Below, piece after piece: positions 13,995 to 14,280 of a stretch of 14,280 nt of DNA (the first letter of the stretch is position 1; every line of letters begins with the position of its first letter). The notes beneath the pieces were generated by a model. The model worked only from the letters and a program-made list of their open reading frames with translations, had not been told where the DNA came from and made no database searches. Source of the stretch: JBIOJM01 sp044450785 (GTDB taxonomy: Bacteria > Planctomycetota > Planctomycetia > Isosphaerales > Isosphaeraceae); the NCBI GenBank assembly GCA_044450785.1, contig JBIOJM010000268.1:1-14280 (forward strand). The letters are read 5' to 3'. Both the position numbers and the translations under genes were made by a program.

Positions 13995-14067
13995 AATTGG
14001 TGTCAGTTCATTTTAGCACCAGGAAATACTGACACCAATTTACTTGAACTGACACCAATTTACTCTC
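13995..14067. repeat. Short repeat cluster with ACTGACACCAATT core
   Basis: AATTGGTGTCAGTTCA at 13995-14010 is a perfect 16-base inverted copy of 14045-14060. The core occurs again as two tandem 20-base units (14028-14047 and 14048-14067) sharing ACTGACACCAATTTACT. Three copies, one of them inverted, within 73 bases can form alternative stem-loops. GGTGTCAG-type repeats like these often flank IS200/Y1 (RAYT-like) transposase genes, but no transposase is visible here. They begin exactly at the stop codon of the minus-strand frame on the right. Confidence 0.75.
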
Positions 14068-14266
14068 TGACTGGCTCCTTTCCTGGCCTGTAGGTGTGGA
14101 TGCGATGGCCCGGCCTAGGATATCGCCCAGTTGCATCAGCCCTGGCCAGGGGGGGTGGTCCCGGCACGATCAGTCGCAAGGTCTTCCCATGCTCCCTCAT
14201 GATAAGGACCTCTCTCCCAATCATTTCCATCACCCCATCGAGGTTCTCATAGACTTCCGTATTCAA
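14060..14266 (-). CDS. Unidentified reading frame, possibly running off the right edge
   Basis: From a TTG at 14266 the frame gives 68 residues. It stays open through the last bases of the window, so the true start may lie outside. The first half looks protein-like (VYENLDGVMEMIGREVLIMREHGKTLRLIVPGP), with an amphipathic helix and a short strand; the second half is Arg/Pro/Gly-rich. I recognise no family. Its TAA stop overlaps the repeat cluster. It may be the 3' part of a real or mobile gene, or a chance frame. Confidence 0.3.
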   Translation of the reverse strand: MNTEVYENLDGVMEMIGREVLIMREHGKTLRLIVPGPPPLARADATGRYPRPGHRIHTYRPGKEPVRE

Positions 14267-14280
14267 GATACGGACAGTCC

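Noticed and set aside
1..14280. CRISPR array, tRNA or rRNA genes
   Set aside because: No regularly spaced repeats with spacers and no tRNA- or rRNA-like sequence was seen on reading the window; a dedicated tRNA scan could not be run.

Overview
The window looks like a high-GC planctomycete chromosome, probably of the Isosphaerales/Gemmatales type. The evidence is a Ser/Thr-kinase-like membrane protein carrying the usual planctomycete 'ELEAICLKCL...NRY.SA..LADEL.RF' tail, a TTCATCC-type heptamer repeat between genes, a HEPN gene with a co-translated partner, long gene-poor gaps, and TlpA-like and M1-peptidase lipoprotein/secretory genes. This taxonomic reading is an inference from gene style; no marker gene is present.

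Layout. Bases 1-698 hold no convincing gene. They contain a heptamer repeat (57-84), a palindromic element (351-418) and a relic of the 5' end of a HEPN gene (about 461-560). A secreted M1-family zinc aminopeptidase follows (699-2426, +). Next comes an overlapping pair, a HEPN-domain protein and a partner of unknown family (2632-3434, +). The block 3435-5500 is decayed: a frameshifted and truncated fragment of an Hsp90/sacsin-type ATPase (3787-4032, +), then a kinase-like membrane protein on the minus strand (4209-5393) that has lost its activation segment and has no clear start codon.

A tight three-gene export operon follows on the plus strand (5664-9020): a HlyD/YbhG-type periplasmic adaptor, a single-domain ABC ATPase and an ABC-2 permease. 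Convergent with it is a four-gene minus-strand operon (9058-11007) that reads 5' to 3' as two-CBS protein, two-CBS protein, DUF2934 protein, HPF/RaiA-cold-shock fusion. It looks like a ribosome-hibernation/energy-stress module. Ahead of it is a strong sigma70-like promoter, an untranslated leader of about 90 nt, an intrinsic terminator and only then the first ribosome binding site. This is the most interesting regulatory structure in the window, either an attenuator/riboswitch-like leader or a small RNA.

Divergent from that promoter is a PLP-dependent alpha-oxoamine-synthase-like enzyme (11197-12462, +). A TlpA-like thioredoxin-fold protein with its own promoter is on the minus strand (12631-13860). 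The right end carries a short repeat cluster with the core ACTGACACCAATT, in direct and inverted copies, next to an unidentified minus-strand reading frame that may run off the window.
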